Of a stretch of 50,880 bases of DNA, positions 1-8,806 are shown one piece after another. The translations under genes were made by a program, and so were the position numbers. The notes below the pieces were generated by a model. It did no database searches. It had not been told where the DNA came from and worked only from the letters and a program-made list of their open reading frames with translations. Position 1 is the stretch's first letter. Each line of letters begins with the position of its first letter. Source of the stretch: Burkholderiales bacterium (GTDB taxonomy: Bacteria; Pseudomonadota; Gammaproteobacteria; Burkholderiales; Burkholderiaceae_C); the NCBI GenBank assembly GCA_026932425.1, contig JAIXKN010000011.1:1-50880 (forward strand). Reading direction: 5' to 3'.

Positions 1-494
1 ACGGCACCGACTACTACAGCATCAACCCGCTGGGCTACGTGCCGCTGCTGGAGCTCGACGACGGCACGCGGCTGACGGAAGGCCCGGCGATCGTGCAGTA
101 CATCGCCGACCAGGTGCCGGCCAAGAAGCTCGCGCCCCCCAACGGCACGATCGAGCGCTACAAGCTGATGGGCTGGCTGACCTTCATCGGCACCGAGCTG
201 CACAAGAATTTCGGCCCGCTCTTCAACCCGGCCACGCCCGACGCCTACAAGCCGATCGTCAAGGAGCAGATCGCCAAGCGACTGGCCTGGGTCGACTCGC
301 AGCTGGCCGGCAAGCAGTACCTGATGGGTGACGATTTCACCGTTGCCGATCCCTACCTGTTCACGGTGACGAACTGGGGCCAGTACGTGGGCGTGGACCT
401 CAGCCCCTACCCCAACCTGATCGCCTACCGCGCCCGCGTCGCCGCGCGGCCCGCGGTCCAGGCCGCGATGCGCGCCGAAGGGCTCGCCGCGTGA
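1..494 (+). CDS. gstA: Glutathione S-transferase GstA, C-terminal part (cut by window edge)
   Basis: Reading from base 3 the frame is open and gives about 164 residues, so the N-terminal ~35-40 residues (including the catalytic Ser/Cys-Tyr region) lie outside the window. The visible part runs through the end of the thioredoxin-fold domain (NPLGYVPLLELDDG, then LTEGPAIVQYIAD, the glutathione-binding proline and acidic-Ser/Pro region) and the whole helical C-terminal domain (GWLTFIGTELHKNFGPLF, DFTVADPYLFTV). This pattern is that of bacterial beta-class GstA, a cytosolic enzyme that conjugates glutathione to electrophiles. A GTG at 39 is internal and not the true start. Family assignment is firm by sequence recognition; substrate is unknown. 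Confidence 0.93.
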   Translation, partial: GTDYYSINPLGYVPLLELDDGTRLTEGPAIVQYIADQVPAKKLAPPNGTIERYKLMGWLTFIGTELHKNFGPLFNPATPDAYKPIVKEQIAKRLAWVDSQLAGKQYLMGDDFTVADPYLFTVTNWGQYVGVDLSPYPNLIAYRARVAARPAVQAAMRAEGLAA

Positions 495-563
495 GAACGT
501 CCCCGCACGCGGTCTCCCGCGTGCCCGGGACCGCGCCCGCCGGCCGCCGGCGAGAAGATCCGG

Positions 564-569
564 GACAAT
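564..569 (+). promoter_or_regulatory. -10-like GACAAT just before the MFS gene
   Basis: GACAAT ends 7 bases before the ATG at 577. If it works as a -10 element, transcription would begin at or next to the start codon, giving a leaderless mRNA; no Shine-Dalgarno is visible. No clear -35 was found. The same arrangement occurs before the DUF1841 gene (35825). Confidence 0.35.
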
Positions 570-576
570 CGGACCG

Positions 577-1800
577 ATGAATTCGGCAACACCTGCGCAT
601 CGGCTGTCGATGACCCAGGTGCTCGTCTGCGGCGCGGCGATCGTCACGCTCTCGATGGGCATCCGTCACGGCTTCGGCCTGTTCCTGCAGCCGATGACGA
701 TGGACCGCGGCTGGTCGCGCGAGACCTTCGCGTTCGCGCTGGCGCTGCAGAACCTCGTCTGGGGCTTCACGGGGCCGCTGGCCGGCGTCTGGGCGGACCG
801 CTTCGGTGCCTGGCGCGTGCTGATCGTCGGGGCGCTGCTCTACGCCGGCGGCCTGGTGACGATGGCGCTCGCGAGCTCGGGCCTCGGCCTCTCGGGCAGC
901 GCCGGCGTGCTGCTGGGCATGGCGCAGGCGGGAACGACCTACGCGGTGATCTACGGCGTCATCGCGCGCAACGTCGCGCCCGAGAAGCGCTCGTGGGCGA
1001 TGGGCGTCACCGCCGCAGCGGGTTCCTTCGGCCAGTTCCTGATGGTCCCGGTCGAGAACGGGCTCATCGGCAGCCTCGGCTGGGAGACCGCGCTCGTCGT
1101 GCTCGGCTGCACGGCGCTCGCGATCGCGCCGCTGGCGCTGGGCCTGCGCGAGCCGGCGCATGAGCTCCAGGTCACCGGCGCGAAGCAGAGCGTGGGCGCG
1201 GCACTGCGCGAGGCCTTCGGCGACCGCAGCTTCCGCTGGCTGACCGCGGGCTACTTCGTCTGCGGCTTCCAGGTCGTCTTCATCGGCGTGCACATGCCCA
1301 GCTACCTGAAGGACCACGGCCTCTCGCCGGACGTCGCCAGCGCGTCGCTCGCGCTGATCGGGCTCTTCAACGTCTTCGGCACCTATGCCGCGGGCTTGCT
1401 CGGCCAGCGCCTGGCCAAGCGCCACATCCTGGCCGCGATCTACCTGCTGCGCGGCGTTGCGATCACGATCTTCGTGCTGGCGCCGCTGACCACGGCCAGC
1501 GTCTACGTCTTCTCGGCGGTGATCGGGCTGCTGTGGCTGTCGACCGTGCCGCCGACGAACGCGATCGTCGCGCAGGTCTTCGGCGTGCAGTACATGTCGA
1601 TGCTCGGCGGCTTCGTCTTCCTCAGCCACCAGGTCGGCAGCTTTGCCGGCGTCTGGCTCGGCGGCCGGCTCTACGACGCCTCGGGCAGCTACGACATCGT
1701 CTGGTGGCTCGCGGTGCTGCTCGGGGTGCTCGCGGCGCTGGCCAATCTGCGCGTCAACGAGGCGCCGCTCGGCCGCGTCGCGGCGGCGCAAGCGGCATGA
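577..1800 (+). CDS. MFS transporter, OxlT/monocarboxylate-type
   Basis: A 407-residue polytopic inner-membrane protein with about 12 hydrophobic segments, the usual size for the major facilitator superfamily. The N-terminal MGIRHGFGLFLQPMTMDRGW and the loop GVWADRFGAWRVL after helix 2 resemble the oxalate/formate antiporter and monocarboxylate transporter-like branch. It should move a small organic anion across the inner membrane, but the substrate cannot be told. The stop overlaps the next start (ATGA), so it heads a chain of three overlapping genes. The start at 577 has no ribosome site but a GACAAT box sits 7 bases upstream. Family certain, substrate unknown. Confidence 0.9.
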   Translation: MNSATPAHRLSMTQVLVCGAAIVTLSMGIRHGFGLFLQPMTMDRGWSRETFAFALALQNLVWGFTGPLAGVWADRFGAWRVLIVGALLYAGGLVTMALASSGLGLSGSAGVLLGMAQAGTTYAVIYGVIARNVAPEKRSWAMGVTAAAGSFGQFLMVPVENGLIGSLGWETALVVLGCTALAIAPLALGLREPAHELQVTGAKQSVGAALREAFGDRSFRWLTAGYFVCGFQVVFIGVHMPSYLKDHGLSPDVASASLALIGLFNVFGTYAAGLLGQRLAKRHILAAIYLLRGVAITIFVLAPLTTASVYVFSAVIGLLWLSTVPPTNAIVAQVFGVQYMSMLGGFVFLSHQVGSFAGVWLGGRLYDASGSYDIVWWLAVLLGVLAALANLRVNEAPLGRVAAAQAA

Positions 1801-1925
1801 AGGCGAGCGCACGCCACGCCCTGCGCTGGACGCTGGCGCTGCTCGTGCTGGCGGCGGTGTTCGCGGCCTACCTGAACCCCGAGCTGGCGGTGGACCTGGC
1901 CTCGCGCGTGTGGGCATGCTTCTGA
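1797..1925 (+). CDS. Small single-span membrane protein (42 residues), unknown
   Basis: This short frame starts in an ATGA overlap with the MFS stop and ends 10 bases inside the next gene. The protein has a basic start (MKASARHALR) followed by one hydrophobic helix at about residues 10-27 (WTLALLVLAAVFAAYLNP) and a short tail, an N-in single-pass pattern. Its overlap with both neighbours suggests translational coupling in one transcript. No family was recognised. It could be a chance frame, but the positive-then-hydrophobic layout and the overlaps favour a real small protein. Confidence 0.5.
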   Translation: MKASARHALRWTLALLVLAAVFAAYLNPELAVDLASRVWACF

Positions 1926-2518
1926 ACGGCGAGCAGCCGGCGGCCGCCCCGACAGCGGCTCCGTCGCGCTGGCTGCAACGCTGGATTCACCTGCTGCCGC
2001 CGGGAGCGAGCGTGCTCGACGTCGCCTGCGGCAGCGGACGCAACCTGCGCTGGCTCGCCGCGCAGGGCTTTGCGCTCACCGGCGTCGACCGTGACGAGGC
2101 GGCGCTGGGCCCGCTGCGCTCACTCGCCGAGATCGTCATCGCCGACCTCGAAGCGGGGCCCTGGCCCTTCCCCGGTCGCCGCTTCGACCTCGTGCTCGTC
2201 ACGCACTACCTCTGGCGCCCGCTGCTGCCCACGCTCGTCGAGGCGGTGGCCAAGGGCGGATTCCTGATCTACGAGACCTTCGCGCAAGGTCAGGAGACGA
2301 TCGGGCGCCCCTCGCGCAGCGACTTCCTGCTCCGGCATGGGGAACTGCTTGCGGCCTGCCGGGATCTGCATGTGGTCGCCTACGAGAACGGCTTCGTCCC
2401 CGGGCCGCCGCCGCGCTACCTGCAACGCATCGTTGCCGCGCGCGAGCCGGCGCCGCTGCCGCGCCACCGGCTGCCCGAGGCACCGAGCGCGGCGGGCGCG
2501 GCGGAGCCCGAGGGCTAA
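1916..2518 (+). CDS. Class I SAM-dependent methyltransferase
   Basis: A protein of 200 residues with the Rossmann methyltransferase core. The SAM-binding motif I is [16 protein letters not shown], followed by an acidic residue ending strand 2 (GVDRD) and the motif [10 protein letters not shown] for strand 4. It resembles the tellurite-resistance TehB-like/small-molecule methyltransferases, but the substrate cannot be assigned. The ATG at 1916 lies inside the preceding small gene; an in-frame GTG at 1910 is an alternative. The TAA stop lies within the TAAAAT box before dapA. The proline/alanine-rich last 25 residues look disordered. Confidence 0.85.
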   Translation: MLLNGEQPAAAPTAAPSRWLQRWIHLLPPGASVLDVACGSGRNLRWLAAQGFALTGVDRDEAALGPLRSLAEIVIADLEAGPWPFPGRRFDLVLVTHYLWRPLLPTLVEAVAKGGFLIYETFAQGQETIGRPSRSDFLLRHGELLAACRDLHVVAYENGFVPGPPPRYLQRIVAAREPAPLPRHRLPEAPSAAGAAEPEG

Positions 2519-2521
2519 AAT
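2516..2521 (+). promoter_or_regulatory. -10-like TAAAAT before dapA
   Basis: TAAAAT overlaps the methyltransferase stop codon and is 26 bases upstream of the dapA ATG, a plausible distance for a promoter with a short leader. No good -35 hexamer is seen 17 bases upstream. Confidence 0.4.
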
Positions 2522-2547
2522 CGCGCTCTTCGACGGAAGCGAATCGC

Positions 2548-3432
2548 ATGAAACCCATCGTTGGCAGCATCGTGGCGCTGGTCACGCCGATGCACGAGGA
2601 CGGCAGTCTCGATCACGACGGCATGCGCCGGCTGATCGACTGGCACGTCGCGGAAGGCACCGACTGCATCTGCGTCGTCGGCACGACCGGCGAGAGCCCG
2701 ACGGTGAGCATCGAGGAGCACTGCGAGATCGTGCGCGTCGCCGTCGAGCACGCCGCGGGGCGCGTGCCGATCCTGGCCGGCACCGGCGGCAACGCCACCA
2801 GCGAGGCGATCGAGCTCACGCGCTATGCCAAGCAGGTCGGCGCGGACTGCTCGCTGCAGGTCGTTCCCTACTACAACAAGCCCTCGCAGGAAGGCATGTA
2901 CCGGCACTTCCGGGCGATCGCCGAGGCGGTCGACCTGCCGATGCTGCTCTACAACGTGCCGGGCCGCACGATCGCGGACCTGCAGCACGAGACGGTGATG
3001 CGCCTGGCGCAGGTTCCGGGCGTCGTCGGCATCAAGGAAGCGACCGGCAACATCGAGCGCGCGGCGCGGCTGATCAAGCACGCGCCCAAGGGCTTCTCGG
3101 TCTACTCGGGCGACGACGGTTCGGCGATCGGGCTGATGCTGCTCGGCGGGCACGGCAACATCAGCGTGACGGCCAACGTCGCGCCGCGGCTGATGCACGA
3201 GATGTGCGTCGCGGCGATCGAGGGCGATGTGCGCCGCGCGCGCGAGATCCACATGCGGCTGCTGGCGCTGCACCGGCTGCTGTTCTGCGAGCCCAGCCCC
3301 GCACCGACGAAATGGGCGCTCTCGCGCCTGGGCCGCGGCCAGCCGCACCTGCGGCTGCCGATGACCCCACTGACCGAAGCCGGGCAGGCCGAGGTCGAAC
3401 AGGCGCTTCGCGACGCCGGGCTGCTGGCCTGA
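2548..3432 (+). CDS. dapA: 4-hydroxy-tetrahydrodipicolinate synthase
   Basis: DapA condenses pyruvate with aspartate semialdehyde, the first committed step of the diaminopimelate/lysine pathway, in the cytoplasm. The 294-residue length is typical. The family motifs are present: GTTGESPTV near residues 45-53, the catalytic tyrosine in LLYNVPGRT (Tyr135) and the Schiff-base lysine in GIKEATGN (Lys163). The C-terminal end keeps RLPMTPL. bamC follows 83 bases downstream on the same strand, the classic dapA-bamC (nlpB) arrangement. A TAAAAT box precedes the gene. Confidence 0.97.
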   Translation: MKPIVGSIVALVTPMHEDGSLDHDGMRRLIDWHVAEGTDCICVVGTTGESPTVSIEEHCEIVRVAVEHAAGRVPILAGTGGNATSEAIELTRYAKQVGADCSLQVVPYYNKPSQEGMYRHFRAIAEAVDLPMLLYNVPGRTIADLQHETVMRLAQVPGVVGIKEATGNIERAARLIKHAPKGFSVYSGDDGSAIGLMLLGGHGNISVTANVAPRLMHEMCVAAIEGDVRRAREIHMRLLALHRLLFCEPSPAPTKWALSRLGRGQPHLRLPMTPLTEAGQAEVEQALRDAGLLA

Positions 3433-3515
3433 AGCCTGCCGTGCCCCTCGCGACCGACTCGCCAGCGCCCACTGCATGCCGGCCGGCGCCTCGCCGGCTG
3501 ACGGAGACATCGAAC

Positions 3516-4643
3516 GTGAAACCCCCGTTTGCCGCTACCCGGGCACATTGCGCCGTGATCGCGCTGGCCGTGCTGCTGGCCGGTTGCTCGTCGATCGAGG
3601 AATTCCTCGCCGGAGACCGGGTCGACTACCAGTCGACGACGGTCAGGCCCAAGCCGCTGGAAATCCCGCCGGACCTCACGCAGCTGCAGCGGGATCCGCG
3701 CTACGCACCGCAGGGCGGCGTCATCAGCGCCTCGTCCACCGCGCAGACGCCGCAGCTTCTGGCGGGGAGCAGCACGATGGCTTCGGTGGCGCCGGCCACG
3801 GTCGGGGACATCCGCGTCGAGAAGCAGGGACACCTGCGTTGGCTGGTCGCACAGGCCTCTCCCGAAGTGCTCTACCCGCAGATCAAGGACTTCTGGGAGG
3901 AACGCGGGTTCCGGCTGACGACCGACAAGCCGCAGGCCGGCGTGATGGAGACCGACTGGGTCGAGAACCGCGCGAAGCTGCCGAACGATCTGATCCGCTC
4001 GACGCTCGGGCGGCTGGTCGACCGGCTCTACGACAGCGGCGAACGCGATCGTTTCCGCACGCGGCTCGAGCGCGGCGTCAACGGCACCGAGATTTACATC
4101 ACCCACCGCGGGCTCGAAGAGGTCTACGTCACCGAGCTCAAGGACAGCACCGCTTGGAGACCGCGCGACAACGATCCGCAACTCGAGGCGGAGCTGCTGG
4201 CGCAGCTGATGGCCAAGCTCGGCGCACAGGACCGCGAGACCGCGCGCGCCGCGGTCGCTGCGGCCCCCGAGATGCCGGCACGCGCGCGTGCGCTGGCCGA
4301 ACCCTCGACGCTCGAGGTCGACGACCCCTTCGACCGCGCGTGGCGCCGCGTCGGCCTGGCGCTGGACCGCAGCGGATTCACCGTCGAGGATCGCGACCGC
4401 AACGCCGGCACCTACTACGTCCGCTACGTCGATCCGAAAACCGCCGTGGTCGACGAGCCCAACTTCTTCGCCCGCCTCTTCGGCGCCAAGGGGCCGAACA
4501 AGGATCCGGTGCGCTACCGTGTCGTCGTCAAGGCCGGCGGCAGCGAGAAGAGCACGGTGACGGTCCAGACTGCGGCCGGCGCGGCGGAGAACAGCGAGGC
4601 CGGCAAGACCATCGTCGCCCGGCTCGTGAGCGAACTGCGCTGA
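3516..4643 (+). CDS. bamC: Outer-membrane protein assembly lipoprotein BamC
   Basis: BamC is a lipoprotein of the BAM complex that inserts beta-barrel proteins into the outer membrane. The GTG at 3516 is preceded by GGAG at 3503-3506 and gives a 375-residue protein whose signal peptide ends in the lipobox LLAGC (Cys24). After it comes the conserved unstructured stretch (VDYQSTTVRPKPLEIPPDL) that in known BamC contacts BamD, then two helix-grip domains (about residues 100-215 and 260-370). Its place directly after dapA supports the call. A strong hairpin terminator follows. Longer upstream frames lack a credible start. Confidence 0.93.
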   Translation: MKPPFAATRAHCAVIALAVLLAGCSSIEEFLAGDRVDYQSTTVRPKPLEIPPDLTQLQRDPRYAPQGGVISASSTAQTPQLLAGSSTMASVAPATVGDIRVEKQGHLRWLVAQASPEVLYPQIKDFWEERGFRLTTDKPQAGVMETDWVENRAKLPNDLIRSTLGRLVDRLYDSGERDRFRTRLERGVNGTEIYITHRGLEEVYVTELKDSTAWRPRDNDPQLEAELLAQLMAKLGAQDRETARAAVAAAPEMPARARALAEPSTLEVDDPFDRAWRRVGLALDRSGFTVEDRDRNAGTYYVRYVDPKTAVVDEPNFFARLFGAKGPNKDPVRYRVVVKAGGSEKSTVTVQTAAGAAENSEAGKTIVARLVSELR

Positions 4644-4689
4644 AACGGCGCTGAAACGGCGCCGGGCCGCCAGCAGTGCGAAAAAGGGC

Positions 4690-4712
4690 AAAGGGCGCCG
4701 ACGGCGCCCTTT
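4690..4712. terminator. Bidirectional intrinsic terminator (bamC / livK-like gene)
   Basis: A perfect 10-bp stem (4690-4699 with 4703-4712) with a 3-base loop. It is flanked by A-rich sequence on the left and TTTCT on the right, so it can end transcription from bamC (+) and from the convergent binding-protein gene (-). Confidence 0.85.
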
Positions 4713-4720
4713 CTCGTTGT

Positions 4721-4740
4721 GCGGCCCCGGGAGGGGCCGC
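4721..4740. repeat. Perfect 8-bp GC hairpin
   Basis: GCGGCCCC at 4721-4728 pairs with GGGGCCGC at 4733-4740 around a GGGA loop. It sits 8 bases from the terminator and has no T-run of its own. Confidence 0.7.
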
Positions 4741-4746
4741 TGCGAA

Positions 4747-4781
4747 GCGAGGGACGCAGCGCCGTGCGCGCGTCCCCTCGC
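4747..4781. repeat. Inverted repeat, 11-12 bp arms
   Basis: GCGAGGGACGC (4747-4757) is complementary to 4770-4781 with one bulged base. It is the third hairpin in the short gap between convergent genes and the first met by RNA polymerase leaving the minus-strand gene. Confidence 0.6.
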
Positions 4782-4794
4782 CGACCGGCAAGAC

Positions 4795-5937
4795 TTATCG
4801 CACGACCGCGATCTGCGAGCGCTGGCCGCCCTTGAAGGTGTAGAGCGTGAGCGCCCCGTTCTTCAGGTCGCCCTTGTTGTCGAAGACGATGTGGCCGGTG
4901 ACGCCGTCGTAGTCGATCTTCGCGAGCTCCGGCAGGTACTTGGCCGGATCGGCCGATCCCGCCTTGACCATCGCCTGCACCATCACGTTGACCGCGTCGT
5001 AGACGTAGGGCGCGTAGAGCTTGACGTTGGTGCCGAACTTCTTCTCGTAGGCCGCACCGAAGTCGACCATCTTCTGCTTGTAGGCGCCTTCGACGCCGCC
5101 GGCCTCGGCACAGACCACTTGGTCATCGCTCAGACCGTCCTGTGCCAGCTTGGGCACCTCGTTCGTGCACAGTCCGTCGCCGCCCATGAACTTCACGCCG
5201 CCAAGACCCAGCTGCTTCATCTGGCGCAGCATCGGGCCGCCGACCGCGTCCATGCCGCCGTAGAAGATCACGTCGGGCTTCTTCGCCTTGATCGCAGTCA
5301 GGATCGCGGTGAAGTCGGTTGCCTTGTCGTTGGTGAACTCGCGCCCGACGACGTTGCCGCCAGCACCCTTGACGCCCTTGACGAACTCGTCGGCCAGGCC
5401 CTGGCCGTAGGCGGTGCGGTCGTCGATCACGGCGATGCTCTTGGCCTTGAGCGTGTTGACCGCGTAGCGGCCGAGCGTGCCGCCCAGATGCACGTCATCC
5501 GCGACGACGCGGAACGCGGTCTTGTAGCCCTGGCGCGTGTACTTCGGGTTCGTCGAGCTGGGGCTGATCTGCGGAATTCCGGCTTCCATGTAGATCTTCG
5601 ACGCCGGGATCGTCGTGCCCGAGTTCAGGTGTCCGACGACGCCGTTGACCTTGGAGTCGACGAGCTTCTGCGCCGCCGCCGTGCCCTGCTTCGGATCGGC
5701 GCCGTCGTCCTCGGCCAGCAACTCGAACTTGGCCTTCTTGCCGCCGATCGTCACGCCCTTGGCGTTGAGTTCGTCGATCGCCATGCGGGCGCCGTTCTCG
5801 TTGTCCTTGCCCAGGTGAGCGATAGGACCGCTGGTGGGGCCGACGTGACCGATCTTGACGACCAGATCCTGCGCGTACGCCGAGCCGGCCAGCAGCATCG
5901 CGGTGGCCGCGACGATCGCATTGAACTTGACTTGCAT
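4795..5937 (-). CDS. Branched-chain amino-acid-type ABC transporter periplasmic binding protein (orphan LivK/LivJ-like)
   Basis: A type I periplasmic binding protein of 380 residues that should capture leucine/isoleucine/valine or a related compound for an ABC importer. A type I signal peptide is clear (MQVKFNAIVAATAMLLAGSA then YAQD), followed by the usual KIGHVGPTSGPIAHLGKD start and GVVGHLNSGTTIPAS. The ribosome site GGAG lies about 9 bases before the ATG. No permease or ATPase genes adjoin it, so it must share membrane parts encoded elsewhere, possibly the complete liv set at 31.2-35.6 kb. Ligand is not determined by sequence alone. Confidence 0.92.
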   Translation of the reverse strand: MQVKFNAIVAATAMLLAGSAYAQDLVVKIGHVGPTSGPIAHLGKDNENGARMAIDELNAKGVTIGGKKAKFELLAEDDGADPKQGTAAAQKLVDSKVNGVVGHLNSGTTIPASKIYMEAGIPQISPSSTNPKYTRQGYKTAFRVVADDVHLGGTLGRYAVNTLKAKSIAVIDDRTAYGQGLADEFVKGVKGAGGNVVGREFTNDKATDFTAILTAIKAKKPDVIFYGGMDAVGGPMLRQMKQLGLGGVKFMGGDGLCTNEVPKLAQDGLSDDQVVCAEAGGVEGAYKQKMVDFGAAYEKKFGTNVKLYAPYVYDAVNVMVQAMVKAGSADPAKYLPELAKIDYDGVTGHIVFDNKGDLKNGALTLYTFKGGQRSQIAVVR

Positions 5938-5960
5938 CTAGGAGTCTCCGATCTGGGATG

Positions 5961-5975
5961 TTGTCTCTTCGACAA
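5961..5975. promoter_or_regulatory. TTGTC-N5-GACAA dyad in the leader of the orphan binding-protein gene
   Basis: A perfect 5-bp inverted repeat with a 5-base spacer lies 23 bases upstream of the start codon at 5937. It could be an operator or a small RNA hairpin. The rest of the 263-base gap up to the DUF2486 gene must hold the promoter, but no convincing -35/-10 pair was recognised. Confidence 0.35.
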
Positions 5976-6200
5976 ACGGGAATGGTTGAAAGGCGGCGGA
6001 CGATACCGCAAAGTGCCTTGGCTCTTTCATGGGGATTTCGAGCGTCGCCGTCGCGATCGCACAACGCCCGCGAGGCTCCAAGGGCTGACCGCACCATGGG
6101 TGACGGGATGTATCCGCAGCCGCAGGAGCGCTGACCGGCAAGGCGCCTCCGGGCAGGGCAAGCGGCACTGCGCGAGCCGCCGGCCTGTACTTGCGAAGGC

Positions 6201-6650
6201 TCAGCGCGCGCGCCGGCGCGCCAGTTCCTGCGCGACCGCGCGGGCGACGACGTCGCGCAGCGTCTGCGCCAGTTCGCCCCGGGCGTCCCGCACGATCGCA
6301 TCGGACGCACGCGCGAGCACCGGAGCCAGCGCCTCGCGCAGCCGGTACTCGAGCATCAGGTCGATGCGCGGCTGCAGGCCGCCGATGACCGCGTCGATGA
6401 TGCGCGCCTCGTCGGCGGGATCCAGGGGCGGCAGGATGGCGTCGGCGCCCTCCGCAGGCGCACCCGACAGCCGATCGGCGACCGGCTCGGGTGCCTGTTC
6501 CGGCACGCGCTCGACCATCCGATCCGCACCGGCCGACAGCACCGGCACGTCTTCCACCGCCGCCGACCCGGAAGGCGGGCGGCCTTCCATCACGACTTCG
6601 GTCAAGGTCGGCAGGCGCGAGAGCGCCGGCCGCGGGCGCGGATCAGCCAC
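6201..6650 (-). CDS. DUF2486-like protein downstream of holC
   Basis: The chosen GTG start overlaps the holC stop in GTGGCTGA, giving 149 residues. The start ADPRPRPALSRLPTLTEVV resembles Burkholderiales DUF2486 proteins, which begin with a short acidic start and an IPxLTEV stretch and also follow holC. The middle is low-complexity and Pro/Ala rich. The last ~70 residues (DEARIIDAVIGGLQPRIDL onward) look like amphipathic helices without a signal peptide. Function is unknown. ATGs at 6674 and 6695 would lengthen the protein, but the family N-terminus supports 6650. It is the last gene of the pepA-holC transcript. Confidence 0.7.
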   Translation of the reverse strand: MADPRPRPALSRLPTLTEVVMEGRPPSGSAAVEDVPVLSAGADRMVERVPEQAPEPVADRLSGAPAEGADAILPPLDPADEARIIDAVIGGLQPRIDLMLEYRLREALAPVLARASDAIVRDARGELAQTLRDVVARAVAQELARRRAR

Positions 6651-7092
6651 CTTCGCCCCCGGCGGCGGCCGCATGATGGGCCGGATGCAGCCCATGGGCT
6701 TCGTAGGCCCGCCAGCGCGCGCGGCCCCGCTGCACGACCCCGGCATCGCGACCGACGATCTCGATGATGCGCTCGAAGGCCTGCGGCTGCTGCGGCATCT
6801 CCGCATCGAGATTCACGAGCACCGGCGGATGGCCTGGCGGCACCGCGTCGTCGACGAGCCAGATCGGCGTGCGCTGCGCCTGCGCGGGCACGCCCGCGGC
6901 TCCCGAGAAGCGCAGGTGCGGGATGAACTCGCGCTCGACGAAGGTCCAGAGCTCACGATCCAGGCGCTGCAGGAGCGGCGCGGGGGCACGCACCAGCACG
7001 CGCGCGCCGACGTGGTAGGCCTTGCGCAGCAGCCTGCAGGCAAAGCCCGACTCGTCGACGACTCCGGTGTGGAACTCGACCTTCAGCGGCAC
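6643..7092 (-). CDS. holC: DNA polymerase III chi subunit
   Basis: HolC (chi) links the clamp loader to single-strand binding protein during replication. The 149-residue protein shows the family start (KVEFHTGV), the RKAYHVGARVLV segment for strand 2, the LWTFVEREFIPH helix and the conserved PIWLVDD and VLVNLDAEMP motifs. The gene follows pepA by 39 bases, the same order as the pepA-holC pair of other proteobacteria. Its end overlaps the DUF2486-like gene, implying coupled translation. The last 20 residues are Ala/Gly/His rich and probably disordered. Confidence 0.93.
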   Translation of the reverse strand: MPLKVEFHTGVVDESGFACRLLRKAYHVGARVLVRAPAPLLQRLDRELWTFVEREFIPHLRFSGAAGVPAQAQRTPIWLVDDAVPPGHPPVLVNLDAEMPQQPQAFERIIEIVGRDAGVVQRGRARWRAYEAHGLHPAHHAAAAGGEGG

Positions 7093-7131
7093 GCCCGCGA
7101 CTCCTTCGCCAGCCCCTTCGCCTCGCCCGCG

Positions 7132-8595
7132 TCAGCCGGCGCGCTCGGCCAGGAAGTGCACCAGCAGGGACACCGGGCGTCCGGTGGCGCCCTTTTCCTT
7201 GCCCGACTTCCAGGCCGTGCCGGCGATGTCCAGGTGCGCCCAGTCGTAGCTCGACGCGAAGCGCTGCAGGAACTTGGCCGCGGTGATCGCGCCGGCCGGC
7301 CGCCCGCCGACGTTGCCGACATCGGCGAAGTTGCTCTTCAGGGCCTCGTCGTACTCTTCGTCCAGCGGCATGCGCCATGCCGGGTCGCCGCCGCGCTCGC
7401 CCGCCGCCAGCAGCTCCTCGGCGAGCGTGTCGCTGCTGCTGAAGAGGCCGCTGCGGTGCTTGCCCAGCGCGATGACGCAGGCACCGGTGAGCGTGGCGAT
7501 GTCGACGACCGCGGCGGGCTTGAGGCGCTCGGCGTAGCTGAGCGCGTCGCAGAGGATGAGCCGCCCCTCGGCGTCGGTGTTCAGGATCTCGATCGTGCGG
7601 CCCGAGAGGCTGGTCACCACGTCGCCGGGCTTGACCGCGCCGCCGCCGGGCATGTTCTCGCAGCTCGGGATCAGGCCGACGACGTTGATCGCCAGACCCA
7701 GCTCGGCCACCGCGCGCATCGTGCCGAGCACGCTCGCGGCACCGCCCATGTCGAACTTCATCTCGTCCATCTCGGGCGCGGGCTTGAGCGAGATGCCGCC
7801 GGTGTCGAAGGTGATGCCCTTGCCGACCAGCACCACCGGTGCCTGAGCACGCGGCCCGCCCTGCCAGCGCAGCACGATGAACTTGGGCGGCTGGTGCGAG
7901 GCCTGCGCGACCGCGAGGAAGGCGCCCATGCCGAGCTTCTCGGCATCGCGGCGCTCGAGCACCTCGACCTTGAGCTTGGCGTGACGGCGCGCGAGCGCCC
8001 GCGCCTCGTCGGCCAGGTGCGCCGGCGTGCAGTGGTTCGCCGGCCGGTTGGCGAGCTCGCGCGCGAGCGCCACGCCTTCGGCGATGCCGCGGCCGCGCGC
8101 CAGCGCCGCGTCGAGCGCCTTGGCCTCGGTCTTCTCGCAGACGAGGCTCAGGCGCGCGAGCCGCGGCGCCGCCGGGGCGCTCGGCTTGGTGTGACGGTAG
8201 ACGTAGGTCGCATCAGCGGCCACCGCGACCAGCGCCTCGGCATGTGCGGGCGTCAGCGCCGCACCGGCGAGTGCAACGGCAGCATGCTTCGCGCCGCCGC
8301 CCTTGATCAGCCCGTAGCCGGCCGCGAGCGCCTTGCGCCAGGACTTGGGCGAAGCCGCCGCGTCGCAGACAGCCACGGCCAGCCGCGCCGCCTTCAGGCC
8401 CTCGACGTGGTGCAGGTAGAGGCTGCGGCCGGCGACGAGTTCGAGGTCGCCCGCGTCGACCGCCGCGCCGAGCACGCCCGCCAGCGTCGCATCCAGGCCG
8501 TCGGCAAGCTTGCCTGCCGGCAGCACGAGCAGCAGCGCATCGGCAGCCAGCGCACACAGTCCGTCCTTCGGGGCGGGCAGGGTCTTGAAGTCCAT
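7132..8595 (-). CDS. pepA: Leucyl aminopeptidase PepA
   Basis: PepA is a cytosolic M17 metalloaminopeptidase that removes N-terminal residues and uses two metal ions. The start at 8595 (MDFKTLP) has AGAGGAA as ribosome site; the longer frame upstream is an extension without one. The protein has 487 residues with an N-terminal macro-like domain and the catalytic domain carrying [18 protein letters not shown] and the M17 signature [14 protein letters not shown] (Asn339 onward). In some bacteria PepA also binds DNA. It diverges from lptF, a conserved arrangement, and is followed by holC. Confidence 0.97.
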   Translation of the reverse strand: MDFKTLPAPKDGLCALAADALLLVLPAGKLADGLDATLAGVLGAAVDAGDLELVAGRSLYLHHVEGLKAARLAVAVCDAAASPKSWRKALAAGYGLIKGGGAKHAAVALAGAALTPAHAEALVAVAADATYVYRHTKPSAPAAPRLARLSLVCEKTEAKALDAALARGRGIAEGVALARELANRPANHCTPAHLADEARALARRHAKLKVEVLERRDAEKLGMGAFLAVAQASHQPPKFIVLRWQGGPRAQAPVVLVGKGITFDTGGISLKPAPEMDEMKFDMGGAASVLGTMRAVAELGLAINVVGLIPSCENMPGGGAVKPGDVVTSLSGRTIEILNTDAEGRLILCDALSYAERLKPAAVVDIATLTGACVIALGKHRSGLFSSSDTLAEELLAAGERGGDPAWRMPLDEEYDEALKSNFADVGNVGGRPAGAITAAKFLQRFASSYDWAHLDIAGTAWKSGKEKGATGRPVSLLVHFLAERAG

Positions 8596-8806
8596 AATTC
8601 CTCTTTCGGTTCGAACGGGTGCCCCGTTCCCGACGCGGGCGCCGCAAAGGCCGTCGACGCCAGCGTCCGCGGGCCCGCGAGCCGCAGCAGCAGGTCGACG
8701 CCGCAGGCAGTTCCGCGCGGGGCGTGGGCCTGTCCACCGCAGGCCGGCAGGAAGCGCGACGCCGCGGCGCACGGGCATACGAGAAGGCCACAGCTAAAGC
8801 CGAAGG

